A stretch of 64,000 nt of DNA, from the NCBI GenBank assembly GCA_020638055.1, contig JACKJH010000004.1, positions 491,358 to 555,357 on the forward strand, read 5' to 3'. The stretch is from Hyphomicrobiaceae bacterium (lineage in GTDB: Bacteria; Pseudomonadota; Alphaproteobacteria; Rhizobiales; Hyphomicrobiaceae). The notes beneath the pieces are model-generated. The model was not told the DNA's origin. It ran no database searches and saw only the letters and a list, made by a program, of their open reading frames with translations. This document shows positions 15,344 through 24,582 of the stretch, piece by piece. Made by a program: the position numbers and the translations under genes. How positions within the stretch are numbered: position 1 is the stretch's first letter; each line of letters starts with the position of its first letter.

Positions 15344-16504
15344 ATGCCCTGGAACAATCAAAACGGCGGTGGCGGTGGTTGGAAAAGCGGTGGAAGCGGT
15401 GGAGGGGGTGGTCCGTGGGGACAGGGCCCCTGGGGCCAGAACCAGGGTGGCGGCGGTGACGGCGGCCAACAGCCGGACCTGGAAGAGTTCCTTAAACGCG
15501 GCCAGGACCGGGTGAAGCAGGTCATACGCGGCGGCGGTGGCCGAGGCGGCGGCGTGGGTATTCCAGGGCCGCTGATGGCACTTTTGATAATTGGCGGTCT
15601 TGCTGCGCTGGCATTTTATGCTTTGACGTTCCAGGTCGGCCCATCCGAAAAAGGCGTCGTGCTGTTTCTGGGCAAGGCCGACCGCGAAGAGGGACCGGGT
15701 ATCCACCTGCGCTACCCCGCACCGATTGAGACGGTGAGAAATCTTGACGTCCTCACCCAGAAAAAAATTGAGGTTGGTTTCAGGACGTTTGGGCGGGGCG
15801 ATAACGTATCGAGCCGCGATGTTCAGGAAGAAAGCCTGATGCTGACCGGCGACGAAAACATCGTCGACATCGACTTCGTCGTGTTGTGGGTCATCGACAA
15901 TGCGGAAAACTATCTGTTCAAGCTGAAAGACCCCTCGAAGACGGTCGGCGCCGTCTCTGAAAGTTCCATGCGCGAGGTGATAGGCCGGAGCAAAGTATCA
16001 GATGTGCTAGCACCAGGCCGTGAACCGATCGAAATCGCGGTCAAAGAACTGATCCAGAAGATTCTCAATAACTACAACGCGGGCGTCAAGATACTCGAAG
16101 TCAAGATCCAGCAGGCCCTGCCGCCCACGGCTGTTCGTGGCGCATTCGAAGACGTAATCGCGGCCCTCCAGGATCGCCAGCGCGCAGTCAACGAAGCGCA
16201 AGCCTACGCCAACAAGATTGAGCCTGAGGCGCGCGGTGAGGCTGAACGTATCCTACAGGCGGCGAAAGGCTATCAGGAACAGACCGTTGCTGAGGCAAAA
16301 GGCCAGGCTGCACGCTTTGAGAAGGTTTACGAAGAATACAAGAAGGCGCCAGAAGTGACGCGCAAGCGCATGTTCCTGGAGACAATGGAGCGCGTGTTGA
16401 ACGGCACCGACAAAATCATATTGGATCAGTCTGGCGGCGGCGGAGGTGTTGTGCCTTACCTTCCGCTCGGTGAACTTGGCAAAAAGACTTCGGAGGCTCG
16501 CTAA
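15344..16504 (+). CDS. hflK: FtsH modulator subunit HflK
   Basis: 386 residues. A Gly/Trp/Asn-rich N-terminal segment (MPWNNQN, then GGGGW repeats) precedes one membrane helix (about 80-100, GPLMALLIIGGLAALAFYAL) and an SPFH domain (about 100-280, VGPSEKGVVLFLGK to VKIQQALPPTAVRGAFEDV), followed by a long charged coiled coil (AQAYANKIEPEARGEAERI). HflK and HflC form a large periplasmic cage around the membrane protease FtsH and limit its activity. hflC starts two bases after the stop. The ATG at 15344 matches the family start; an upstream in-frame TTG at 15317 is less likely. Confidence 0.94.
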   Translation: MPWNNQNGGGGGWKSGGSGGGGGPWGQGPWGQNQGGGGDGGQQPDLEEFLKRGQDRVKQVIRGGGGRGGGVGIPGPLMALLIIGGLAALAFYALTFQVGPSEKGVVLFLGKADREEGPGIHLRYPAPIETVRNLDVLTQKKIEVGFRTFGRGDNVSSRDVQEESLMLTGDENIVDIDFVVLWVIDNAENYLFKLKDPSKTVGAVSESSMREVIGRSKVSDVLAPGREPIEIAVKELIQKILNNYNAGVKILEVKIQQALPPTAVRGAFEDVIAALQDRQRAVNEAQAYANKIEPEARGEAERILQAAKGYQEQTVAEAKGQAARFEKVYEEYKKAPEVTRKRMFLETMERVLNGTDKIILDQSGGGGGVVPYLPLGELGKKTSEAR

Positions 16505-16506
16505 TC

Positions 16507-17460
16507 ATGCGTACATCACTGGTAAGCCTTCTAGTGCTTGTCGCCATTCTGGCCGGAGCGCTTTATCTTTCTGCCTTCATCGTCAACCAGAACCAGCAGG
16601 CGCTGGTTCTGCAATTCGGCAAACTGGTTCGAACAGAGACAGAGCCTGGCTTGAAGTGGAAGCTACCTGTTTTGCAGCAGGTCGTTTTCTTCGACAAACG
16701 TATTCTTGATATCGATACCAAACCGCAAACGGTCACGGTAGCCGACAAGAAGCAACTCGTTGTCGACAGCTTCGCTCGTTACAAGATCATCGACCCGCTC
16801 AAATTCTACCAGCGCCTCAACAACGAGGAAAATGCGCGCCAACAGCTTGGCGTGGTTCTGGACTCCTCGCTGCGTCTGGTGCTCGGCTCATCGACGATCG
16901 AAGCCGTCGTTCGCGATGATCGGTCGAAATTGATGGATGACATCCAGCGGCGCGTGAACAATGTGGCGAAGGACTATGGCGTTGAGATAGTTGATGTGCG
17001 GATCATGCGCGCCGACCTGCCGCAAAAGATCGGTGATTCTGTTTTTGAACGCATGAAGACGGAGCGCCACCAGGAAGCCGCACGTTTCCGCGCCGAAGGT
17101 GAAGAGCAACTGCGCCGGATCAAGGCTGACGCCGACCGGAAGGTGGCCGTGATTCGTGCCAACGCGATGCGTGATGCGGAACAAATCCGCGGTGATGGCG
17201 ATGCCGAGCGCAACAAGATTTTCGCTGACGCCTACACGAAAGATCCGGATTTCTTTGCCTTCTACCGGTCCATGCAAGCCTATGAGCAGGGACTCAAATC
17301 CGGTGACACGCGCATGGTGATTTCACCCAATTCTGAATTCTTCCGTTATTTTAACGACGCCAACGGTGGTAGCGTGAACGGCGCGGGTTCCCGAAGTGGG
17401 GCTGCAACCGGAAGCGCTACACGCGCACCTGCTGCAAATTCGGCACAGCCGGCACCGTAA
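16507..17460 (+). CDS. hflC: FtsH modulator subunit HflC
   Basis: 317 residues with an N-terminal membrane helix (LVSLLVLVAILAGALYLSAF) and the SPFH domain (VNQNQQALVLQFGKLVRT, LPVLQQVVFFDKRILDID). The segment RADLPQKIGDSVFERMKTERHQEAARFRAEGEEQ is a hallmark of HflC and starts its coiled coil. A low-complexity Ser/Ala/Gly tail closes the protein. It partners HflK in regulating FtsH; the two genes are two bases apart. Confidence 0.95.
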   Translation: MRTSLVSLLVLVAILAGALYLSAFIVNQNQQALVLQFGKLVRTETEPGLKWKLPVLQQVVFFDKRILDIDTKPQTVTVADKKQLVVDSFARYKIIDPLKFYQRLNNEENARQQLGVVLDSSLRLVLGSSTIEAVVRDDRSKLMDDIQRRVNNVAKDYGVEIVDVRIMRADLPQKIGDSVFERMKTERHQEAARFRAEGEEQLRRIKADADRKVAVIRANAMRDAEQIRGDGDAERNKIFADAYTKDPDFFAFYRSMQAYEQGLKSGDTRMVISPNSEFFRYFNDANGGSVNGAGSRSGAATGSATRAPAANSAQPAP

Positions 17461-17472
17461 TCGAAATTTGGT

Positions 17473-17658
17473 ATGGGCGACATCATCGTTGCGGTTGGTT
17501 TGGTGCTTGTAATCGAGGGTCTGATCTGGGCGCTTGCGCCCGATCAGGGCCGGCGATTGCTGGCGATCGCCTCATCGGCACCCAATGAGGCGTTGAAACA
17601 GGCGGGTTGGGCGGCGGTCATCGCCGGCGCTGTCATTGTTTGGCTGGTGCGCGGCTGA
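17473..17658 (+). CDS. DUF2065 small membrane protein
   Basis: 61 residues with two hydrophobic helices: DIIVAVGLVLVIEGLIWALAP and WAAVIAGAVIVWLVRG. This is the DUF2065 family, regularly found behind hflC; its role is not established but the conserved place suggests a link with the HflKC-FtsH complex. It starts 13 bases after hflC. Confidence 0.8.
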   Translation: MGDIIVAVGLVLVIEGLIWALAPDQGRRLLAIASSAPNEALKQAGWAAVIAGAVIVWLVRG

Positions 17659-17666
17659 TCTTGCTG

Positions 17667-17813
17667 CTCTGGAGCATGATATAGACCGGCGCGAGGCCAG
17701 TGTTCATGTTTCCAACAAGCATGAACACGGTCTAACTTTCTGTTTGCCGCCAAAATTGTCACGGCTCTACCGCTGCACACTTCAGCCAAACAGCCTGCTA
17801 AACCTGCTCTGGG
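17667..17813 (+). repeat. Degenerate family C-like element
   Basis: Palindromic pieces such as GTTCATGTTTCC...AACAAGCATGAAC and GGCTCTACCGCTGCACACTTCAG resemble family C copies at 22310-22413, but borders are decayed. Together with flanking sequence it fills the 340-base gap between the DUF2065 gene and degP. Confidence 0.5.
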
Positions 17814-18001
17814 TCGACTGAAGGTAGACTGATTGCCGCAGCGCCTCCGGTTTTTCGCTTTTTGCGTTTTTAATTTGCTCCGGTGGAGTTCTGCTAAGCC
17901 GGCTGCACAATACCCTATGCGGCGCATGCGTTGCGGCGTGACGGACGGCGGGATTCATGTCAGGACTTGTGCGCGTTGAAAACCGCTCCGAAGAGGACGC
18001 C

Positions 18002-19516
18002 ATGGCAGAAAGTTGCAACGGATTTGTTCAAGTAATGGCCCGATGGCCGGTTGCGTGCCTGGCAGTGCGCCCGCATCGTGCAGGACGATTGGCTGTCATG
18101 GCCATCACCTGTGGCATAGTCGCGGTGTCGGCGGCCTTGCCGGCCCTTGCGCAGCGCGGGCCAAAATCCGTGGCCCCGGTCGCTGAAAAACTAATCGATG
18201 CGGTCGTCAACATCTCGACGACACAGACGACCAAGGGGCCAAAGGGTCTGCCGCTGCCAGAGCTGCCCAAGGGCTCACCATTTGATGATCTTTTCCAGGA
18301 CTTTTTCAACCACAATGGACCGCGCGTGCCGCGCACGGTTTCGTCACTTGGTTCAGGCTTTGTCATCGATGGAAAAGAAGGTCTCGTCGTCACCAACAAC
18401 CACGTAATTGCCGATGCCGATGAAATCGTCGTCAATTTTCATGATGGCACAAAGCTCAAGGTCGATAAGATCGTCGGCCGTGACAAGAACAGCGACCTAG
18501 CGTTGCTTAAAGTGACGCCCAAGACGCCATTGGTCGATGTGAAGTTTGGCGCGTCAAGTGTGCTGCGCGTTGGCGATTGGGTCATGGCAATCGGTAATCC
18601 GTTCGGTCTCGGGGGCACGGTGACCGTTGGCATTATTTCTGCCAAGCAGCGTGACATCAACACCGGGCCATACGACGATTATTTGCAGACCGACGCGTCA
18701 ATCAACCGGGGCAATTCAGGTGGGCCGCTGTTCAACATGGACGGCGAGGTTATTGGAGTGAACACAGCGATTATTTCGCCAACGGGCGGATCGATAGGAA
18801 TCGGGTTTGCGATTCCCTCAGATACGGCGGTCAATGTCATCGAACAATTCAAGCGCTACGGAGAGACACGCCGGGGCTGGCTCGGTGTCAATCTGCAGGC
18901 GATTACGGATGATATCGCTGATACGCTCGGCGCGCCTGCTGGCAAGGGTGCGTTGGTGGCGTCGGTTACGGCAGGAGGGCCTGCCGCCAAAGCAGGCATC
19001 AAGCCTGGCGACGTCATCATGCGATTTGACGATCGCGAAATTGCAAGCATGCGCGGCCTGCCGCGGATTGTGGCGGAGACGCCGATTGGCAAGTCCGTTG
19101 ACGTCGACCTCATCCGGCAAGGCAAGCAACTTTCGCTGAAAGTGGAAATTGGCCGGCTGGTCGAGGATGACGCCAGTTCTTCCCAAGAGGCTGCAACCGA
19201 GCCGGACGAACCTGAACCCCTGTCGTTGCTCGGGCTGCAATTGGAGGTGATGACGGACGAACTGCGGGAAAAATATGGGATCGACAAGTCTGTTTCGGGG
19301 GTGATCGTAACCGATGTCGATCAAGACAGTGCCGCTGCCAAAAAGGACATCAAGCCGGGCGACGTAATTGTCGAAGCGGCGCAGGATGAGGTGGCGACGC
19401 CAGAGGATGTGGAAAAAAGTATCAATAAGGTGCTGAGGTCAGGCCGCAAGGCTGTACTACTGCGCATCGAGGATGCAAAGGGCGACTTGCGATTTGTGGC
19501 TGTACCGCTCGGGTAA
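18002..19516 (+). CDS. degP: DegP/HtrA-family periplasmic serine protease (Do family)
   Basis: 504 residues. A long signal region (residues 1-45, AVMAITCGIVAVSAALPALAQ) leads to a trypsin-like domain with catalytic His134 (VTNNHV), Asp165 (NSDLALLKV) and Ser239 (GNSGGPLF), then two PDZ domains (about 285-385 and 410-500). It degrades or refolds damaged envelope proteins. The ATG at 18002 follows GAGGAC; an upstream in-frame ATG at 17957 would add 15 residues. Location behind hflKC is the usual alphaproteobacterial arrangement and groups membrane quality-control genes. Confidence 0.93.
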   Translation: MAESCNGFVQVMARWPVACLAVRPHRAGRLAVMAITCGIVAVSAALPALAQRGPKSVAPVAEKLIDAVVNISTTQTTKGPKGLPLPELPKGSPFDDLFQDFFNHNGPRVPRTVSSLGSGFVIDGKEGLVVTNNHVIADADEIVVNFHDGTKLKVDKIVGRDKNSDLALLKVTPKTPLVDVKFGASSVLRVGDWVMAIGNPFGLGGTVTVGIISAKQRDINTGPYDDYLQTDASINRGNSGGPLFNMDGEVIGVNTAIISPTGGSIGIGFAIPSDTAVNVIEQFKRYGETRRGWLGVNLQAITDDIADTLGAPAGKGALVASVTAGGPAAKAGIKPGDVIMRFDDREIASMRGLPRIVAETPIGKSVDVDLIRQGKQLSLKVEIGRLVEDDASSSQEAATEPDEPEPLSLLGLQLEVMTDELREKYGIDKSVSGVIVTDVDQDSAAAKKDIKPGDVIVEAAQDEVATPEDVEKSINKVLRSGRKAVLLRIEDAKGDLRFVAVPLG

Positions 19517-19584
19517 CGACGAGCTGAAATAGAAACGCGAAGCGGTCGGCAGGTCTCATGCCGTGCTACGTGCAGCATCCCATC

Positions 19585-19752
19585 CTAGTGTGGCGTCGCG
19601 CCTTAGTTGACCGATGTTGCGGCACGCTGGGTATCAACTAAGGCGCGATAAACGCCACACTAAGCCAATGATTTTGCTAGTGGCCTTCATGTCGCGCCAA
19701 AATTGTATGAGGTTGCGGCTATGTTTCAATTTTGGCGCGACAGGCCACTAGT
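19585..19752 (+). repeat. Family B double-palindrome element, copy 2
   Basis: Near-identical to copy 1, with more perfect arms (GTGTGGCG...CGCCACAC and GTGGCCTTCATGTCGCGCC...GGCGCGACAGGCCAC). It takes up most of the gap between degP and psd. Confidence 0.87.
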
Positions 19753-19883
19753 GGGAATTCACGGATCGAGTTGCGCGTTATGACGCTGAACGTGGCCAGG
19801 CTTCGGCAGGGCTGGGGGAATTCGTGTGAGCACGCAGGGAAAGTCTGCGCTGCGCGCATTGCAATGGACGGGAGAAGGTCATC

Positions 19884-20597
19884 GTGTCGAATCGCCATGG
19901 TCTTGTTGATACGATACTCGACAGTTTGGTTCCGGTGCATAGTGATGGACACAAGTTCATCGCGATTGCTGGCGCATTGTCATTGCTGTTCTTTATACTT
20001 TGGGCGCCGCTGGGATGGATCTTGCTCGTTGTGGCACTCTACATTGCTTATTTCTTTCGCGATCCAGAACGGGTGACGCCGCTACGCGAGGGATTGGTGG
20101 TGGCGCCAGCGGACGGTCGCATTTCCGCTGTCGAGGTTGTTACGCCACCAATGGAGCTTGGGCTCGGCCATACTCCTCGTCTGCGCATTTCGACGTTCCT
20201 GTCTGTATTCGATGTGCACATCAACCGGGCGCCGGTGGCGGGCCGCATTGCACGCTCGATTTATGTGCCCGGAGCCTTCATCAACGCTGCCGCAGACAAG
20301 GCGAGCGAGGAAAACGAAAGGCGATCCCTGGTGATCGAAACCTCGACGGGAGATGAGATTGCCGTTGTCCAAATTGCCGGGTTGATCGCGCGCCGCATCG
20401 TTACGTTCGCTCAGGAGGGCGACAGCGTTGGCATAGGGCAAAGGTTTGGTTTGATCAGGTTCGGTTCGCGCGTTGACGTTTACTTGCCGCCGGGCCGAAC
20501 TGCAATTGTAGCGGTCGGCCAGCGCGCTGTGGCGGGTGAAACCGTTTTTGCCGATTTCTCAACTGATGAAGGCGAGCGCGAGGCGCGGCGCGCCTGA
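19884..20597 (+). CDS. psd: Phosphatidylserine decarboxylase proenzyme
   Basis: 237 residues, the short form of the enzyme. It decarboxylates phosphatidylserine to phosphatidylethanolamine at the inner membrane. Two membrane segments (about 25-57), then AYFFRDPERVTP, catalytic-region APADGRIS, FDVHINRAPVAG and the autocleavage site FGSRVDVYLP (Gly194-Ser195), where Ser becomes the pyruvoyl cofactor. Start is GTG at 19884 with GGGAGAAGG ahead. pssA, which makes the substrate, follows 344 bases downstream, the usual psd-pssA order in this group. Confidence 0.94.
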   Translation: MSNRHGLVDTILDSLVPVHSDGHKFIAIAGALSLLFFILWAPLGWILLVVALYIAYFFRDPERVTPLREGLVVAPADGRISAVEVVTPPMELGLGHTPRLRISTFLSVFDVHINRAPVAGRIARSIYVPGAFINAAADKASEENERRSLVIETSTGDEIAVVQIAGLIARRIVTFAQEGDSVGIGQRFGLIRFGSRVDVYLPPGRTAIVAVGQRAVAGETVFADFSTDEGEREARRA

Positions 20598-20700
20598 GGT
20601 TCAGGCGGATCTGCCATCCCAAAGCAGCGGTTCGCTGGCAGGTCAGCCGCAGAATGCGGCATCGTTGGCGCAAGTGGGATATCTTGGGTTATAGTGAGCG

Positions 20701-20868
20701 TTTAGAGCGCATTCACTCTTCGTGGGATCGTGTACGCAATCTAGCTTTTTGTTTGGTCGCATTTTCTTCGACGAACCGGTGTCCACTTCATCGGAAAATG
20801 CTCAACGCTTTTGTTTGGAGCATGTTTTTCACGCCGAACCGCGTACACTTGCGCTAAACATGCTCTAA
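20701..20868 (+). repeat. Chimeric repeat: family A core with family C arms
   Basis: The left hairpin is C-like (AGAGCGCATTCACTCTTCGT), the middle is the family A right hairpin (GCATTTTCTTCGACGAACCG to TCGGAAAATGC), and the right part is the second hairpin of family C (GAGCATGTTTTTCACGCCG to AACATGCTCTAA). It fills the gap between psd and pssA, where no gene is seen. Confidence 0.75.
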
Positions 20869-20941
20869 TGCTGCATGGCATTGGTATTTCCATTTGGCAC
20901 GAGAAGCCGTTTGGTGTGTGCACAACCAAGGAGGCGGTTGC

Positions 20942-21934
20942 ATGGATCCGATCTTGCCGCAACTGGAAGAAGAGACCAGACGCCGGAGAGGGCGGTTATT
21001 GTTCCGTCATCGCCGTATTCCCGTGCGCATGCTGGTGCCGAATTTTTTTACGCTTCTTGGCCTGTCGGCCGGTTTGACCTCAATCCGCATGTCAATCGAA
21101 GGGCGCTACGACCTGGCACTGGCTGCAATCGTATTTGCAGCACTGCTTGACGGCCTGGATGGCCGCGTCGCGCGATTGCTCAAGGCATCATCCCGGTTTG
21201 GAGCAGAACTCGATAGTCTGGCCGATTTCGTCAACTTTGGTGTTGCGCCAGCCGTCATGATCTTCACCTGGGGGCTGGGCGATCTCAAGAGCATTGGCTG
21301 GATCGCGGTCATGATCTTTGCGCTTGCCTCCGCTCTCAGGCTGGCACGTTTCAATGTCATGATCGATGAAGACAAACCACGCTGGCAAAAAGACTTCTTT
21401 ACCGGAATGCCAACTCCGGCTGCCGCCATCGTCGTCTTGCTGCCGGTATATCTGGCGGCGGTCGGGCTCGACTTGCGCGACGCGCTTTGGATGAAGGTTA
21501 TCGTCATTGTCTACACACTGACGATTGGCTTTCTCATGGTGTCGAACATCCCGACCTATTCGGGAAAGCTGCTTGGCGAACGCATTTCGCGCGAATGGGT
21601 GCTGCCGATTTTTGTCGTTGCGGTGGCCTATGTGGCGATGCTGGTAACCTATCCGCACGAAACGCTGGCAGGTACATCGGTTCTGTATCTGGCCATGATC
21701 CCAGTCGGCTGGCGGCGCTTCCAACGCAATCTCGACCGTGATGCGGAGGCAATGGCGATGGTCGATGATGGGGACGATGGCGATAGCAGCGCCGGGATTG
21801 GGGTGTCAAATGTGCAGGGTTCCGGCAACCCCGATGATGCCAGTCAGAGGGCGAAGGTTGAACCAGCGAAAGACGCTTCGACAACGGATAGGAGCCGCGT
21901 TGTAGAACTGCGAACGCCCGAACCGCGATCTTAG
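20942..21934 (+). CDS. pssA: CDP-diacylglycerol-serine O-phosphatidyltransferase
   Basis: 330 residues. It makes phosphatidylserine from CDP-diacylglycerol and serine. The CDP-alcohol transferase signature is complete: DGLDGRVARLLKASSRFGAE followed by LDSLADF, with the conserved Asp pairs about residues 60-85. About seven membrane helices follow. The last 60 residues are acidic and disordered (MVDDGDDGDSSAG). The ATG at 20942 has a strong AAGGAGG. The stop TAG lies in the TTAG border of a family D element. Confidence 0.93.
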   Translation: MDPILPQLEEETRRRRGRLLFRHRRIPVRMLVPNFFTLLGLSAGLTSIRMSIEGRYDLALAAIVFAALLDGLDGRVARLLKASSRFGAELDSLADFVNFGVAPAVMIFTWGLGDLKSIGWIAVMIFALASALRLARFNVMIDEDKPRWQKDFFTGMPTPAAAIVVLLPVYLAAVGLDLRDALWMKVIVIVYTLTIGFLMVSNIPTYSGKLLGERISREWVLPIFVVAVAYVAMLVTYPHETLAGTSVLYLAMIPVGWRRFQRNLDRDAEAMAMVDDGDDGDSSAGIGVSNVQGSGNPDDASQRAKVEPAKDASTTDRSRVVELRTPEPRS

Positions 21935-22203
21935 AGCATCGGGCGTTAAATCGACGCCATTCTGTTTCTCAAGCGGGGTGACGACGGCTGCGGAGAGCGA
22001 TGCAGTCCGTAGTGGTGCTACGGACAAATCGCTCGACACAGCGGGCGTCCGCCGCTTGGAAACCCTTTGGGCCGGGCGAATTTTATCCAATCTCTTCGTC
22101 GTCCGTCTTGTTCGTAACGCTGCTACGGCCTGCGACGACCAACTCGATCTTGGACCAAATTCGCCTCGGCAGAATGATGCAGATTTAACGCCCGATGCTC
22201 TAG
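21931..22203 (+). repeat. Family D element with 20-base terminal inverted repeats
   Basis: Begins TTAGAGCATCGGGCGTTAAA and ends with the complement TTTAACGCCCGATGCTCTAG. Inside are two more palindromes (around CGATGCAGTCCGTAG/CTACGG and CGTCGTCCG/CTGCGACG). Length about 273 bases. No coding frame is convincing. Single copy in this window. Confidence 0.75.
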
Positions 22204-22306
22204 ATCGCGTTCACTTTTCATGGAATCGCGAACGCGCTCTATTTTCTTTTATTTTGAGCATGTTCTTCACGCCGAACCGCGTACACTTCGGCTGAACATG
22301 CTCTAA
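22200..22306 (+). repeat. Family C palindromic element, copy 1
   Basis: About 107 bases. First hairpin TAGATCGCGTTCACTTTTCA with GAACGCGCTCTA; second hairpin GAGCATGTTCTTCACGCCGA with GGCTGAACATGCTCTAA. Its CTAG is shared with the end of family D. Almost identical to 48920-49026. Confidence 0.85.
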
Positions 22307-22309
22307 ACT

Positions 22310-22413
22310 ACGGCGCTTTCGAGCCCCTCCACGTTTCATGGAAGCGATAACGGGCTCCATGCTTTTATTTGAAGCATGTTTTTCACGGTTCTACCGCTGC
22401 ATGCTTCAGCTAG
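22310..22413 (+). repeat. Family C-like element, diverged
   Basis: Second C-type unit with altered arms (GAGCCCCTCCACGTTTCATG...GGGCTC, GAAGCATGTTTTTCACGG...GCATGCTTC) ending at the CTAG of the next element. Confidence 0.65.
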
Positions 22414-22511
22414 AGCGCTGATCCGATGGAATCGGATCAGCGCTCTAGCTTTTTGGTTTGGTCGCATTTTCTGCGACGAACCGGTGTCCACTTCGTCGGA
22501 AAATGCTCTAG
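22410..22511 (+). repeat. Family A palindromic element, copy 7
   Basis: Complete element, CTAG to CTAG. The right CTAG supplies the stop of the HerA-like gene on the minus strand. Confidence 0.87.
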
Positions 22512-24556
22512 CGCTGCCGCTGCATCAGTCGATCGCGAAGCGACTTCAGTGCCTGGCCTTGTGTGGGATCGACGGGTGCTTCTTCCTGGGGCGCGTTGTT
22601 GCGCCGTAACGTTGCTCCGGCAGGATTGGCGCCGCTGTCCTTGGTGCGGCGTAAACTCGCACGTACCGTCGAGGCAGCGTTTACATCAGCATTTCGATCC
22701 AATTGCGCATGCCTGGCCGGGCGTAGTTGAGCCCTTTGGGCAGCGTCTTGGCCCACACCATTTGAATGTCCAGAGTTCTGAGCCGCGGCATACGATTGAT
22801 TTGGATTGGGCTGGTAACCGTCCTGTTCATTGTCGACGCCGGTGCCCACATAGCCATCGTCATTTCCATCAGCATCGACAAGACCGCTCTTGCTGTCGAA
22901 GGTGTCAGTCGCAGACCTGCGCCAGCGGTCAACAATCTGCTCCAAGAAGCCTTCGTCGCCGACGGATTTCTGCCAACGTTCGGAGAAATGTGCCGTAGAT
23001 GATCTTGGCATGGCAGCCTTCGGCAATTCGTCGAATTTTATGCGTACCGGAAGCGTCACACCATCCCCGAATGCAATGGCCTCTCGCTGGCCAAGTGCGG
23101 AGAGAAATTCGAGCAGCCCTGATCCCGTGTCTGAAATGGCAGATGTCACGATTTCCTGGTCGCGGTCGTTTGACATGCGCAGCGCGAACACCGTGTTGCA
23201 CTGAGACAAGATTGTCGGATCGATCTCGGCGGGTCGCTGGGTGACGATGCAAAGCGAGGCGCCGTATTTACGACCTTCCTTCGCAATCTTGGCGATGGCG
23301 CGTTTGCAGGGTTCAAAACCTGTGTTGGGGTTGGCGGGAACATAGCGGTGGGCTTCCTCGCACACCAACGTGACTGGGACTTGCCCTTCGCTCCATAGTG
23401 CAAAATCAAAGCACATGCGGCACAACACGGAGACCACCACGTTCACGATCTCGGTCGGTATGCCTGTCAACTCCAGAATTGTGATCGGGCGGCCGTTGAC
23501 TGGCACACGGAAAATGCGTGACAGCACCTGTGTCATGCCATCGTAGACCGTCAGCGAACCAAACATGAAGGCATAGCGGCCATCCTGCGTGATCATTTCG
23601 ATGCGCTGTTTCAGGCTGCGATATGGCGCCAGATCGCGTCTGTTCTCCAGCTTGCCCATGCGTTCGTCGATCATGTGCATGATGTCGGAAATACGATAGG
23701 GAACTGGCGTGTCGACCGTATAGCGGCCGCTGTCCAAGCCGCGGCGAACGTTGCCGTCTTTGCTGCGTCCGGTGTTATAGCGAGACTTGGCGAGCGGAAT
23801 GAGCTCTTGCAGAATTTCGATTTCCGGCTTGCGCTCGGCGCTGCCAACCAGAACTTCGATTACCTCTTCAAAGGTAAGCAGCCAGAATGGTAGCTGCATG
23901 TTGCGAGGGTTGACGACCTCTGCCCATTCTGGAAACGCAGTGGCATATTCGTTGTGCGGATCGAGCAGAACGATATGGGCGGCAGGGTTTTCCTTCAAAA
24001 TCGCACGCAGGATGAGCGCGGTGGTGCATGACTTGCCGGTGCCGGTTGTTCCAAGGATGGCAAAGTGCTTGCCGAGCAGGTCATCAACCTTGACCATTGC
24101 CGGAATTGTGCTGTCCTGGCGGATGCAGCCAACGCGCACCGCCTGCTTCTTGTCACCGCAAAATGCCAGCTCAAGTTCATCCTTGGACGCAATACGAACC
24201 CGGTCGCCCAGAGCGGGGTAAACCGTGACGCCGCGGTTGAACTTGTGTGACAAGCGGTCCTTGCCAAACCAGAGTTCGCCAACAAGGCCAAGTTCTGCAA
24301 TCCAGATCTCGTTGTCACCTTCACGCTGTGCTGGGACTGGAACGCTCAAAGCCGAGACGATGGCCAGGACAACGGACACGTTGGTGTCGATCGCAAGCAA
24401 AGTACCCATTTCAGGCCGGTGCATGGTTTTGCGTCCGGACGGGTCCAACTTGCCATCAAGCAAGACGATGGCGCGCGCGCCGGTGACGGACACAATACGC
24501 CCGATCGTCATATCAACTTGCCGGCCAGAATCCTGTGAGATCTGCTGTTGTTGCAT
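22508..24556 (-). CDS. HerA/DUF87-family ATPase
   Basis: 682 residues. A beta-barrel HAS-type N-terminal region (about 10-140: TIGRIVSVTGARAIVLLDGK) precedes a RecA-like ATPase with Walker A ILGTTGTGKS (about 168-176), Walker B AHIVLLDPHNEY and the later motifs VTLVCEEAHRYVP and CIVTQRPAEIDPTILSQCNTVFALRMSNDRDQ. HerA proteins are hexameric DNA translocases that often pair with the nuclease NurA; no NurA gene is present here. The last 130 residues are Asn/Gln/Ala-rich and disordered. The stop comes from a family A element border. The gene starts 26 bases after the histidine kinase and probably shares its transcript. Confidence 0.8.
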   Translation of the reverse strand: MQQQQISQDSGRQVDMTIGRIVSVTGARAIVLLDGKLDPSGRKTMHRPEMGTLLAIDTNVSVVLAIVSALSVPVPAQREGDNEIWIAELGLVGELWFGKDRLSHKFNRGVTVYPALGDRVRIASKDELELAFCGDKKQAVRVGCIRQDSTIPAMVKVDDLLGKHFAILGTTGTGKSCTTALILRAILKENPAAHIVLLDPHNEYATAFPEWAEVVNPRNMQLPFWLLTFEEVIEVLVGSAERKPEIEILQELIPLAKSRYNTGRSKDGNVRRGLDSGRYTVDTPVPYRISDIMHMIDERMGKLENRRDLAPYRSLKQRIEMITQDGRYAFMFGSLTVYDGMTQVLSRIFRVPVNGRPITILELTGIPTEIVNVVVSVLCRMCFDFALWSEGQVPVTLVCEEAHRYVPANPNTGFEPCKRAIAKIAKEGRKYGASLCIVTQRPAEIDPTILSQCNTVFALRMSNDRDQEIVTSAISDTGSGLLEFLSALGQREAIAFGDGVTLPVRIKFDELPKAAMPRSSTAHFSERWQKSVGDEGFLEQIVDRWRRSATDTFDSKSGLVDADGNDDGYVGTGVDNEQDGYQPNPNQSYAAAQNSGHSNGVGQDAAQRAQLRPARHAQLDRNADVNAASTVRASLRRTKDSGANPAGATLRRNNAPQEEAPVDPTQGQALKSLRDRLMQRQR

Positions 24557-24582
24557 TGTTTCTCTTCGCTCAAATAAAACGT

